Below are positions 25,676-33,578 of a DNA stretch of 64,000 nt, in pieces (positions within the stretch are counted from its first letter, which is position 1; each line of letters starts with the position of its first letter). Under the pieces are notes generated by a model. The model was given only the letters and a program-made list of their open reading frames with translations, was not told where the DNA came from and made no database searches. The position numbers were made by a program, and so were the translations under genes. This stretch comes from JAVBSC01 sp031547305 (lineage in GTDB: Bacteria > Desulfobacterota > Desulfovibrionia > Desulfovibrionales > Desulfovibrionaceae): contig JAVBSC010000029.1 of the NCBI GenBank assembly GCA_031547305.1, positions 1 to 64,000 of the forward strand, given 5' to 3'.

Positions 25676-27057
25676 GAGTTTTTCTCTTCGGGCAGGATTT
25701 TATGGGGATTCATAATGCCCTGCGGATCCACCGCATTCTTGATGCGCCGGATGAAGTCCACAGTGGGGCCGTCCAAGTTCCAGCGGAGCTTGTTGGCCTT
25801 CAGGTAGCCCACACCGTGTTCGGCGGCTATGCGGCCTTCAAGGGCGCAGACTTCGCGCAATACTTCATTTTTGGCTTCATAGGGAAAGGGGGTGTTCTCC
25901 TCATCCTTGCAGGCCATGATCACGTGGATATTGCCGTCGCCAAAGTGCCCGAAATTGGCATAATCCAGGCCGTATTTCTCGGCTATCTCGACAATTTTCT
26001 CGATCATGGCCGGAATGCGCGACATGGGAACGCAAATGTCGTCGTCCTTCCAGCGGTGCATGCGGTAGATGGCCATGGGCAGAAGCCTCCGGGCCTGCCA
26101 GAGGGCCTCTCTGTCCGCCTCGACTTTGGCCTTGCGGAAGGTAATGACCCCCTGCTGGAGGCAGGCCGCCTCAATGCGCTCCATTTCGGCATCCACCTGG
26201 GCTTTGCCGCCGTCCACTTCAATAAGCAGCAGGGCCTGTTCGTTGGGCTGGGCGTTCAGGTGGGCCACCTCGTCGACCGCCTCCACGCAGTTTCTGTCCA
26301 GAAACTCCAGAACCGAGGGACGCACGCCCGTGCTGTAAATGGCGCTCACAGCCTTGGCCGCCGCGTCCAGGCTGTCAAAGGTGGCGGTCATGGTACGGTG
26401 GGCCTCGGGCTGCGGAATAACGCGGAGAAGGGCCTTGGTGATGAAGCCCAGCGTACCTTCCGAGCCGACAAAGAGTTCAGTAAGATTGAGGCCCGTAACA
26501 TCCTTGATGCATTTGGCGCCGGTGTGGATGATCTCGCCGTCGGGCAGGACAACCTCCAGCCCCATTACGTAGTTCTTGGTCACGCCATACTTTACCGCGC
26601 GTATTCCGCCGGCGTTTTCGGCTATGTTGCCGCCGATGGTGGTAAAGTGAGCCGAAGCCGGATCCGGGGGATACATAAGCCCGAAAGGGGCGACGGCTTC
26701 CTGTATTGCCGTCGTCAGTACGCCCGGCTCCGCAATGACGAAAAAGTTGTCCCTGTCTATCTCCAGAATGCGGTTCATCCTGTCCGTGCAGAGCACAATG
26801 CCGCCCGCCACAGGCAGGCACCCGGCGCTCATGTTGCTGCCCGAGCCGCGCGGCGTGACCGGAACCTTGTACTTTGTGGCCAGCTTCATGATGCCGGACA
26901 CTTCTTCGACGGATTCGGGAAAAGCCACCAGGTCTGGCTTGAATCGGCACTCAAAGTTGCCGTCATAAGAATACGCGAACATATCTTCGGGTTTGGTCAA
27001 AACTCTGTCCTTCCCGAGAAGCTGCTGAAGTCCGGCCAAAAATTCGCTGTTTGCCAT
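25672..27057 (-). CDS. GlcD-type FAD subunit of a 2-hydroxyacid (lactate/glycolate) dehydrogenase
   Basis: 461 residues. The FAD domain shows VTPRGSGSNMSAGCLPVAGGI (split at residue 78-90), YPPDPASAHFTTIGGNIAENAGG (near 130-150) and FVGSEGTLGFITKALLRVIP (near 197). The C-terminal oxidase domain has NFGHFGDGNIHV (near 370) and AEHGVGYLKAN (near 415). It oxidises a 2-hydroxyacid to a 2-oxoacid; D-lactate and glycolate are the usual substrates. In known Desulfovibrio lactate regions similar genes sit beside pyruvate:ferredoxin oxidoreductase, as here. Unlike those regions, no lactate permease, pta or ackA is present. The ATG follows ACGGAGAAAACC. Confidence 0.92.
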   Translation of the reverse strand: MANSEFLAGLQQLLGKDRVLTKPEDMFAYSYDGNFECRFKPDLVAFPESVEEVSGIMKLATKYKVPVTPRGSGSNMSAGCLPVAGGIVLCTDRMNRILEIDRDNFFVIAEPGVLTTAIQEAVAPFGLMYPPDPASAHFTTIGGNIAENAGGIRAVKYGVTKNYVMGLEVVLPDGEIIHTGAKCIKDVTGLNLTELFVGSEGTLGFITKALLRVIPQPEAHRTMTATFDSLDAAAKAVSAIYSTGVRPSVLEFLDRNCVEAVDEVAHLNAQPNEQALLLIEVDGGKAQVDAEMERIEAACLQQGVITFRKAKVEADREALWQARRLLPMAIYRMHRWKDDDICVPMSRIPAMIEKIVEIAEKYGLDYANFGHFGDGNIHVIMACKDEENTPFPYEAKNEVLREVCALEGRIAAEHGVGYLKANKLRWNLDGPTVDFIRRIKNAVDPQGIMNPHKILPEEKNS

Positions 27058-27123
27058 GGTTTTCTCCGTTAATCATCAAAGCGGCGGTCCTGCTGCCAAG
27101 CCCATGCCCGGGCGTGATGATGA

Positions 27124-27180
27124 GTCCTTGGAGCATTTCATCATTAAAAACATCCGTTCAGATGAAATGCTCCAAAGGAC
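27124..27180 (-). promoter_or_regulatory. large intercistronic hairpin between porB and glcD
   Basis: GTCCTTGGAGCATTTCATC at 27124-27142 pairs with GATGAAATGCTCCAAAGGAC at 27161-27180 with a single bulged base and an 18-base loop. It begins six bases after the porB stop. No clear T-run follows on the minus strand, so it may stabilise the por message or attenuate expression of glcDF. Confidence 0.7.
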
Positions 27181-27185
27181 CCCAT

Positions 27186-28091
27186 TCAGCTGACTTTCCA
27201 GTTGGCGCGTATTTTGGCCCACTTGGCGTCGCGCTGCCTTGTCACCTCATGGATGTCTTCTTCCGTCATGGTCTTGAAACGGCCCTGTCCGGCGACATAC
27301 TCGCTGACGGGGATGAAGGCCTTGGGGTTGCGGTTGAGCGTGAATTCGCCGCCCTCATATTCAGCGAGGTACCATAATCCGCAGTCCACGGCTTTTTTGG
27401 CCACTTCCACCGTCTTGTCAGGGGATGTGCCCCACCCGGTGGGGCACGGGGCCATGACGTGAATATAGGAAGTGCCCTTTTGCTCCTTGGCCTTGGCCAC
27501 CTTTTTCATGAAATCCAGTGGATGCCCAACGCTGGCCGTGGCCGCGTAACAGATGTCGTGGGCGGCCATGATTTCGAACATGTTCTTCTTTTGTTTGCTC
27601 GCATTGCGCCGTTTGGCCCCGCGCACGGAGGTGGTGGTTCTGGCGCCCAGAAGAGTCAGGCCGCTCTCCTGCACGCCCGTGTTCATATAGGCCTCGTTGT
27701 CATAGCAGAAGTAGATGATGCGCTCGTTGCGGTCCACCGCGCCGGACAGGGCCTGAATGCCTATGTCGGCCGTGCCGCCGTCGCCGGCAAAGCCGACCAC
27801 GTAATAGTCTTTCAGGCCAAGTTTGCGCCCCGCCGCCTCTATGCCCGAAAGAACCGCCCCCGTGGAGCTGAACAGGGAGCACAGCGCGTTCACGGAGAAG
27901 GGCATGGAGGGGTATGTGAAGCCCACCGCGCCCATGCAGCCGGCGGGCACCACGGTGAACACCCTGGGGCCGAGGACCTTGAGGGCAAGCCGGACCGCAA
28001 GGCTGCCGCCGCATCCGGCGCAGGCCTTGTGCCCGAAAAACAGCTCGTCAGCGGGAATATTCTTGGCGTTTACGGCGGGCGTTTTAGTCAT
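27186..28091 (-). CDS. porB: 2-oxoacid:ferredoxin oxidoreductase beta (TPP) subunit, PorB-like
   Basis: 301 residues. GHKACAGCGGSLAVRLALKV (near 20) begins the TPP-binding beta subunit; VVGFAGDGGTADIGIQAL (near 98) with YFCYDNEAYMNTGVQ (near 127) is the TPP/Mg motif; IHVMAPCPTGWGTSP (near 215) completes the PorB signature. The four-subunit enzyme cleaves a 2-oxoacid, reducing ferredoxin and making acyl-CoA and CO2. It overlaps porA by eight bases. Pyruvate is the default guess, but four-subunit enzymes for other 2-oxoacids look similar. Confidence 0.92.
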   Translation of the reverse strand: MTKTPAVNAKNIPADELFFGHKACAGCGGSLAVRLALKVLGPRVFTVVPAGCMGAVGFTYPSMPFSVNALCSLFSSTGAVLSGIEAAGRKLGLKDYYVVGFAGDGGTADIGIQALSGAVDRNERIIYFCYDNEAYMNTGVQESGLTLLGARTTTSVRGAKRRNASKQKKNMFEIMAAHDICYAATASVGHPLDFMKKVAKAKEQKGTSYIHVMAPCPTGWGTSPDKTVEVAKKAVDCGLWYLAEYEGGEFTLNRNPKAFIPVSEYVAGQGRFKTMTEEDIHEVTRQRDAKWAKIRANWKVS

Positions 28092-29274
28092 TGCTGTTCC
28101 ACCTCAAGTTGATGAATTTTACGCGCTCGCCCTTGTATGCGGCGTCAAGGCCGAGCAGTTCGCGAAAGATCGCCTCTATGTTATCCGTGGGGATTTCCCT
28201 GGCCGAGAGCCCGCCGATGTAGTTGATGGTCTGCGGCTTGTTGGCGCTGCGGCTCAGGGCCGAGTTGACGTCGGTGAACACGTTGCCTTCGAACCCGTAG
28301 GAAATGTCCTTGTCGAGCACGCCCACGGCGCGCACCCTGTCCCCCAGGCGGGTGAACTCCTCCACGGGGAAGGGGCGCATATAGCGGATGCGCATGAGCC
28401 CCACCCTGAGGCCTTCGCCGCGCAGCTTGTCCACCACCGAGCGTACGGTGGAGGAAATGCTGCCCATGGTCACAAGCACAGCCTCGGCGTCATCGCAGCG
28501 GTATTCCTCCACCAGGCCGCCGTAGCCGCGGCCAAAGGCCATGGCGAAATCACCGTCCGTCTCTTTGATCACCCTGGCGGCCTCGCACATGTCCACATGC
28601 TGCTTGTGGCGAAATTCAGAGTGCCAGTCGTCACCCACGCTGATGCACATGCTGACTGGATTTTCCAGGGACATTTTGTTGGTCGTGCTCATGGGAGGAA
28701 GAAACGCATCCACTGTATTCTGGGATGGAATTTCAACGATCTCATAGGTATGCGTTAGAATGAATCCGTCCAGGTTGACCATGACCGGAGCGGACACGCG
28801 CGGATCTTCCGCGATGCGAAAGGCCTGGATGACACAGTCCAGAGCTTCCTGCGCGTCTTCCACATAGACCTGGAGCCAGCCGGAATTGAGCATCATCAGG
28901 GAATCGCTGTGGTCGTTGTAAATGCTCCAGGGCATGGCCACCGCGCGGTTGGCGTTCATCATGACCACGGGGTAGCGCGCCCCGCTGATGGCGGGCAGGC
29001 CTTCGGCCATATACAACAAGCCTTGGGAAGAAGTGGCCGTGAAGGTGCGCACGCCCAGCGCGCTGGCGCCCATAACGGCCGAAATGGCGCTGTGTTCCGA
29101 TTCCACCCTGAGGTATTCGGAGTCCAGCTCGCCGTTGTCCACATATTCGGACAGCTTTTCCACCACGATGGTCTGGGGGCTGATGGGATAGGCGGAAATG
29201 ACGGCGGGCCGCGCAAGCTTCACGCCCAGAGCCACCGCCTCGTTGCCGCTGATAAATTGCCTGGTGGCTTCCAT
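28084..29274 (-). CDS. porA: 2-oxoacid:ferredoxin oxidoreductase alpha subunit, PorA-like
   Basis: 396 residues from the ATG at 29274, with GGAGGA nine bases upstream; a GTG two codons earlier is too close to that site. The N-terminus has GNEAVALGVKLARPAVISAYPISPQT, split near YPISPQT (residue 30), the Pfor alpha signature. VESEHSAISAVMGASALGVR (near 57) and TATSSQGLLYMAEGLPAISG (near 80) form the pyrimidine-binding domain; VLDKDISYGFEGNVFTDV (near 320) is in the second domain. Gene order gamma, delta, alpha, beta matches the ancestral four-subunit type. Confidence 0.92.
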   Translation of the reverse strand: MEATRQFISGNEAVALGVKLARPAVISAYPISPQTIVVEKLSEYVDNGELDSEYLRVESEHSAISAVMGASALGVRTFTATSSQGLLYMAEGLPAISGARYPVVMMNANRAVAMPWSIYNDHSDSLMMLNSGWLQVYVEDAQEALDCVIQAFRIAEDPRVSAPVMVNLDGFILTHTYEIVEIPSQNTVDAFLPPMSTTNKMSLENPVSMCISVGDDWHSEFRHKQHVDMCEAARVIKETDGDFAMAFGRGYGGLVEEYRCDDAEAVLVTMGSISSTVRSVVDKLRGEGLRVGLMRIRYMRPFPVEEFTRLGDRVRAVGVLDKDISYGFEGNVFTDVNSALSRSANKPQTINYIGGLSAREIPTDNIEAIFRELLGLDAAYKGERVKFINLRWNSND

Positions 29275-29276
29275 GT

Positions 29277-29573
29277 TCACTTTTCCTCCGGCTTCATTTC
29301 AATGGCTTTCTTGGGGCATTCGTTGGCGCACACGCCGCACCCTTTACAGAAATCGTAGTCAACGGCGACGCGTTCGTCCTGTTCGTGGATGGCGCCGTCC
29401 GGGCAAAGCAGATAGCATTGCCGGCACATGACGCACTGTTCATGATCCACAACGGGACGCGAAGTGCGCCAGCCGGCGTTTATGCCTATGAGCAGCCCGG
29501 CCTTGCCTACGGGCATGGGCATTGCGGCGTCGCTGTCCGGAGCAATAAATGCGCTTATAGTGGGTCTTTTCAT
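29277..29573 (-). CDS. porD: 2-oxoacid:ferredoxin oxidoreductase delta (ferredoxin) subunit
   Basis: 98 residues carrying two [4Fe-4S] motifs, CVMCRQCYLLCPDGAI (near 47) and CKGCGVCANECPKKAI (near 76). The N-terminal GWRTSRPVVDHEQC lead-in is typical of PorD. It relays electrons from the TPP site to soluble ferredoxin. It starts one base after the porC stop and ends just before porA, so the four subunits are one translational unit. Confidence 0.93.
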   Translation of the reverse strand: MKRPTISAFIAPDSDAAMPMPVGKAGLLIGINAGWRTSRPVVDHEQCVMCRQCYLLCPDGAIHEQDERVAVDYDFCKGCGVCANECPKKAIEMKPEEK

Positions 29574-29574
29574 A

Positions 29575-30114
29575 TTACACTCCGCCCGCTACCGCGTTGT
29601 ACGCTTCGTTCAGAAGTTGTTTGTTTTTTTCAAGCAGGGCGCCCTTGAAGCTGCCCGCCAGCACAGCTTCCGCGTTTTTCAGGGGGAACATGCCGGAAAC
29701 TCCGGCCAGGGCGCCCAGCATGGCCACGTTGGTTATGGGACGCCCCATAATCTTAAGCGCCATCTTTGTCGCATCGACGCAGACCATCTTGCGCTTTATA
29801 TAGCTGTAGCGCTCCGGTTTGGTCGTGTTGATGATGACAACGCCGTCATCGTCCAGGTAGCCGCCGATGTTTTCCGTCATCAGGGTCTCGTCGAGCACAA
29901 CGAGATAGCGGCTCTTGGCGGGCTGGCTGCGGTCGGCGATTTTCGCGTCGCTTATCTTGGTGAAGCTCCAGACAGGGGCGCCGCGACGTTCGGGACCAAA
30001 GGATGGATAGGCCAGGGCATATTTTCCGCCGTGGACGGAAACGATTTCCCCAAGCAGGCGGGCCACGGTGAAAGCCCCCTGGCCGCCTCGTCCGTACCAA
30101 CGAACGTTAGTCAT
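29575..30114 (-). CDS. porC: 2-oxoacid:ferredoxin oxidoreductase gamma subunit
   Basis: 179 residues from the ATG at 30114, preceded by GGAGG with six bases spacing; the frame extends upstream but through the leader and operator. VRWYGRGGQGAFTVARLLGE at the N-terminus is the gamma-subunit signature, followed by YPSFGPERRGAPV (near 37). First gene of por-glcDF-gntR. The leader is about 300 bases from the operator at 30423 and contains a hairpin repeat, so regulation after initiation is possible. Confidence 0.92.
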   Translation of the reverse strand: MTNVRWYGRGGQGAFTVARLLGEIVSVHGGKYALAYPSFGPERRGAPVWSFTKISDAKIADRSQPAKSRYLVVLDETLMTENIGGYLDDDGVVIINTTKPERYSYIKRKMVCVDATKMALKIMGRPITNVAMLGALAGVSGMFPLKNAEAVLAGSFKGALLEKNKQLLNEAYNAVAGGV

Positions 30115-30246
30115 ATTGTTCCTCCGTAATATAGTTGTGCGGAAACTACAGTCCAACGGCCTGGCTGGCGGAACGGCAACGCCCCGCATGGCCCCGGGAC
30201 TCTCTTGGCCGTTCGGAAAAAACGGCGGCCAAGGCCCTACGGAATA

Positions 30247-30279
30247 GAGCGAATAAATATTTCCAATATTAATTCGCTC
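30247..30279. repeat. intergenic hairpin repeat (copy B)
   Basis: GAGCGAATAAATATT at 30247-30261, loop TCC, then AATATTAATTCGCTC at 30265-30279: 14 of 15 positions pair. It shares the TTCCAATNTTAATTNGCTC arm with copies near 33080, 37885, 45125 and 51640. It lies in the porC leader. Confidence 0.75.
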
Positions 30280-30422
30280 CAAGAAAAACCTGCAACGGAA
30301 GACAGACCGCCGCAGCCAAACCAAGACACGAAAACCAAAAACACTGGGGAAGAAATTTTGTGTGCGGTGTCCGCCCGCGTTTCTTTTAAGGGTGGAGGCG
30401 GAAAGTCTACAGTTATTTGAAA

Positions 30423-30442
30423 ATTTGTATACAAATACAAAT
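30423..30442 (-). promoter_or_regulatory. GntR-type operator copy 3
   Basis: Identical 20 bases to the two dctP-proximal copies, in the same orientation relative to transcription, about 310 bases upstream of the porC ATG. It ties the por-glcDF-gntR run to the TRAP/CoA-transferase/fix run. Confidence 0.78.
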
Positions 30443-30690
30443 ACACAGATCGCGCCAAAAGGCAAGTGGTTTCTTTTAAAAAAGGTCTTTAGAAAATGGT
30501 TATTTTAAAAATACGTGGAAGGATGGAGGGCGGAAACGGAGGCTGCGCAGAGCATCCGCCGAAGAAGCTTTGGCGCTCGGGCAAGGCTCTCCGCGTGAAG
30601 CACAGCGGCCAACAGCGGAGAGTATCAAAAAGAATTGACGTTTAAACGGCCGGCTGGATGCACGGCGGCACAGCCCCTGCTGGCGGGGGA

Positions 30691-30715
30691 GCCGGGGAGG
30701 CTCCGCCTCCCCGGC
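30691..30715. terminator. GC-rich stem-loop at the acs 3' end
   Basis: GCCGGGGAGG at 30691-30700 pairs with CCTCCCCGGC at 30706-30715, loop CTCCG. It lies six bases beyond the acs stop. The T-run (ATTTT) is on the + strand side only, so for acs it is a stem without a canonical tail. Confidence 0.6.
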
Positions 30716-30721
30716 ATTTTC

Positions 30722-32776
30722 CTAGCAGGCGTCGGCCGGCTGCAGGGTAAGACGCTTGCACTCGGCGATCAGCGGGTCCAGCACGCTCGCGTCCGAAAGC
30801 GTGGTGATGTCGCCAAAGTCGCTGAAATTGCCGGAGACTACCTGGCGCAGGATTCGCCGCATGACCTTGCCGGACTTGGTTTTGGGCAGTCCTGTGACAA
30901 ACTGGATCACGTCCGGCGTGGCAATGGGTCCTATTTCCTTGCGCAGCCACTTGCGCAGGTCGTTACGCAGTATTTCCGTGGGCTTTTCATCCACCTTAAG
31001 ACGGACAAAAGCGTAGATGGCCTCGCCCTTGACCGGGTGCGGCATGCCCACCACAGTGGCTTCAGCCACGGACTTGTGCTCCATAAAGGCGGCTTCCATT
31101 TCCGCTGAACTGAAGCGGTGGCCGGAAACGTTGATCACGTCGTCCAAACGGCCGGAGAGCCAGAAATAGCCGTCTTTATCGCGCCTGGCCCCGTCGCCGG
31201 AGAGGTAGCAGCCGGGGAACATCTCCATATAGGCTGATTTGAACTTCTCCGGGTTGCCGTATACGCCGCGCATCATGCCGGGCCAGGGTTTTTTGATGAC
31301 CAGGTAGCCTTCCTCTTCCACGCCGGCCGGCGTACCGTCGGGCCGCAGGATGTCCGCGTCTATTCCGGGCAGGGGCAGGGCCGCGGAACCGGGCTTGAGC
31401 GGAGTGGCGAAAGGCAGGGGTGAAATGAGTATGCCGCCGCTTTCCGTCTGCCACCAGGTATCCACCAGGGGGATTTTTCCCTGGCCGATGTTGCTGTGGT
31501 ACCACTTCCAGGTTTCCGGGCCGATGGGTTCGCCCACGGAACCGAGCACGCGCAGGGAGCTGAGGTCGTTGCGCTCGATCCATTCCACACCTTCGCGCAC
31601 CAGGGCGCGGATGGCCGTGGGAGCGGTGTAGAAGGTGTTGACGCGGTATTTTTCCACCACCTGCCAAAAACGGTCCGGGTCAGGCCAGCGCGGCCCCCCC
31701 TCGAACATGATGGTGGTGCCGCCCAGAAGCAGCGGGCCGTATATTCCGTAGGTATGGCCGGTAATCCAGCCCACGTCCGCCGTGCACCAGTGCACGTCCT
31801 CTTCCTTGTGGTCAAAGACCAGTTGCGTGGTGTGCGCGGCATAGGTCAAATACCCGCCGGTAGTGTGCATGATGCCCTTGGGCTTGCCGGTGCTGCCGCT
31901 GGTGTAGAGCAGGAAGAGCAGATCCTCCGCGTCCATTTCCGCGCAGGGCAGACTGGCGTTAAGATCCCCGGCGGCCAGAACGTCGCGCCACCAGAGGTCG
32001 CGGCGCTCCCGCATGGTGGTGGAGGTGTTGGCCCGGTTGACCACAATGACCCGGCGCACTGTGGGGCACTCTTTGAGCGCTTCGTCCACGTTGGCTTTAA
32101 GGGGAATGACCCGGCCGCTGCGGAACAGCGCGTCCGCGGTGATCACCACCTTGGCTTCGCAGTCCTGGATGCGGCTTTGCACGCTGGCGGAGGAAAAACC
32201 CGCGAACACCTGGACATGCACGGCGCCGATGCGCGCGCAGGCCAGCATGGCCACGGCCATTTCCGGGATCATGGGCAGATACAGAACCACACGGTCGCCC
32301 TTGCGCACGCCCAGGTTCTTCAGGGCCGAGGCAAAGCGGCAGACCCTGTCGTAGAGCATCTGGTAAGTCCAGATGCGCACGTCGTCAACCGGCTCGCCCT
32401 GCCAGATCAGAGCCACCTTGTTGCGCCGGAAGCCTTTGATGTGCCGGTCTATGCAGTTGTAGGCGGCATTGAGCTTGCCGCCGGCAAACCACTCCACGCG
32501 GGGCTCGTTAAAATCGCAGTCCAAGGTTTTATCCTTGGGCCAGGGTTTGAACCAGTGCAGAAGCTCCTTGGCCCTGGCGCCCCAGAAACCGGCCGGATCT
32601 TCCAGAGCTTTTTTATGCATGTCCTCGTAGGCCGCTAAACTCTTTACGTGCGCCTTGGCGGAATCTTCCTTCCTGGGCGTGTAGTACCAGTCGCCCGGAG
32701 TGATTTTGCCGTTCGCGCCGCCGTTCTTGCTCCCGTTTGTGACCTTATCGCCTTTACTCTGCTTAACTTTGCTCAT
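30722..32776 (-). CDS. acs: acetyl-CoA synthetase (AMP-forming)
   Basis: 684 residues from the ATG at 32776, with AGGAGG five bases upstream. Activates acetate (or another short acid) via acyl-adenylate to acyl-CoA. Motifs: YTSGSTGKPKGIMHTTGGYL (A3, near 288), WWQTESGGI (A5), YLSGDGARRDKDGYFWLSGR (near 555), VSGHRFSSAE and the acetylatable Lys in PKTKSGKVMRRILR (near 645). The first 30 residues are a Lys/Gly-rich extension. It lies upstream of por on the same strand but across 600 bases, without the GntR operator, so it is probably a separate unit. Confidence 0.95.
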   Translation of the reverse strand: MSKVKQSKGDKVTNGSKNGGANGKITPGDWYYTPRKEDSAKAHVKSLAAYEDMHKKALEDPAGFWGARAKELLHWFKPWPKDKTLDCDFNEPRVEWFAGGKLNAAYNCIDRHIKGFRRNKVALIWQGEPVDDVRIWTYQMLYDRVCRFASALKNLGVRKGDRVVLYLPMIPEMAVAMLACARIGAVHVQVFAGFSSASVQSRIQDCEAKVVITADALFRSGRVIPLKANVDEALKECPTVRRVIVVNRANTSTTMRERRDLWWRDVLAAGDLNASLPCAEMDAEDLLFLLYTSGSTGKPKGIMHTTGGYLTYAAHTTQLVFDHKEEDVHWCTADVGWITGHTYGIYGPLLLGGTTIMFEGGPRWPDPDRFWQVVEKYRVNTFYTAPTAIRALVREGVEWIERNDLSSLRVLGSVGEPIGPETWKWYHSNIGQGKIPLVDTWWQTESGGILISPLPFATPLKPGSAALPLPGIDADILRPDGTPAGVEEEGYLVIKKPWPGMMRGVYGNPEKFKSAYMEMFPGCYLSGDGARRDKDGYFWLSGRLDDVINVSGHRFSSAEMEAAFMEHKSVAEATVVGMPHPVKGEAIYAFVRLKVDEKPTEILRNDLRKWLRKEIGPIATPDVIQFVTGLPKTKSGKVMRRILRQVVSGNFSDFGDITTLSDASVLDPLIAECKRLTLQPADAC

Positions 32777-32978
32777 TGCGCCTCCTGCGGCCTTTGTTTG
32801 CTGTGCCGGACACCCTGCTCGTGACACCCGACTGACCGTCCGGATTAATCCGCATACGACGCGGCAAAAAGTTATACACAGACCCGAAAACTGAACAAAT
32901 CCCATGTGCGGCTTATAAAATCACAATCTTCGATCCAAATCCTCCTTTTTTACAAAAATTGAGCAGCCCCTGGGGAAT

Positions 32979-33022
32979 TTTAACTTTTAAGACGCTCGCT
33001 TCGGCGCTTAACGGCGGAACAA
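32979..33022 (-). repeat. intergenic repeat, GCCGTTAAGCGCCGAAGCGAG type (inverted copy)
   Basis: On the minus strand this reads TTGTTCCGCCGTTAAGCGCC, then GAAGCGAGCGTCTTAAAAGTTA. It matches the 47-base copies at 37943 and 54032 over most of its length. Confidence 0.65.
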
Positions 33023-33062
33023 GCTTCGTTTACGCCAGCGCGGCGAGGGGTTCCCGCCGCCA

Positions 33063-33096
33063 GAGCGAATAAACGCTTTCCAATGTTAATTTGCTA
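33063..33096. repeat. intergenic hairpin repeat (copy C)
   Basis: GAGCGAATAAACGCTTTCCA followed by ATGTTAATTTGCTA. Same left and right ends as copy B and the 45107 copy; internal pairing is imperfect. Its reverse complement aligns better with the 45107 copy, so the family occurs in both orientations. Confidence 0.6.
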
Positions 33097-33398
33097 GGGC
33101 CGGAACATAAATTGACACAACCCAAAATTGTTTTCAATAGGTCTGGAGCGATCCCATAAAAGTGATTTTGGGCACAAATAATTCAGTTCAAAATTATTTA
33201 TGGGAAATCCCCGCGGCATTGCGGCGGAGGGGAAGCGATAAAAAATCCGGCGCGCGGCCAGGTTGCCAAAGCTGGCGGCAAAAGTGAGAAAAATACGGCT
33301 TTCGCCAAAATACTAGCAGGCAACCATCAACGCAGTTCCGTAAACATGCGGCAAAACAATATGGTGGACAAATTCGGGCATAAACAAGGGGCTCGCGG

Positions 33399-33450
33399 GC
33401 AAAGACAAAAAAATAGGAGCCGCCGGCCGGGAGTGCCCGAACCGGCGGCC
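33399..33450 (-). terminator. terminator of the DUF3300-DUF2950 pair
   Basis: GCCGCCGG at 33420-33427 pairs with CCGGCGGC at 33443-33450. On the minus strand the stem is followed by TCCTATTTTTTTGTCTTTGC. The 17-base tail is identical to that of the terminator at 46745-46788. Confidence 0.8.
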
Positions 33451-33578
33451 TGAGGCTGTTAACTTTAAGACGCTCTCCACCCGCGCGGCGCCCATGACGG
33501 CATAGCGTCATCCCCGGCGGGCATCTCAAGGTTGAAAGGCCTTATATGGCCGGCGCGGCCCGAGCCGGAGGTTCACGC

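Larger units (their letters stand above)
30115..30721. other. gap between porC and acs: leader, operator and hairpins
   Basis: 607 bases. Contains the third GntR-type operator (30423-30442), a member of the dispersed hairpin repeat (30247-30279) in the porC leader, and a GC-rich stem-loop just past the acs stop. The stretch 30470-30660 shows nothing I recognise. No convincing gene. Confidence 0.65.
32777..33578. other. gap with repeat copies and a terminator, no gene
   Basis: 802 bases between acs and the DUF2950 gene. Holds the acs promoter side (AT-rich, 32860-32960), two repeat copies (32979-33022 inverted, 33063-33096), a partial repeat at 33459-33477 and the terminator of the DUF2950/DUF3300 pair. 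A 111-codon frame at 33194-33529 lies across the terminator and repeat and has unlikely composition. Confidence 0.65.

Noticed and set aside
25672..30114. Calling the region the known Desulfovibrio lactate-utilisation operon
   Set aside because: GlcDF and por genes fit, but lactate permease, pta and ackA are absent, the oxidoreductase is four-subunit and the regulator is GntR; lactate is only one possible substrate.
29575..30465. Long N-terminal extension of porC (to 30465)
   Set aside because: It would translate the GntR operator and the hairpin leader; the ATG at 30114 has a strong GGAGG.
33194..33529. 111-codon minus-strand frame in the acs-DUF2950 gap
   Set aside because: It spans a terminator and a repeat fragment, has no recognisable domain and no ribosome-binding site.
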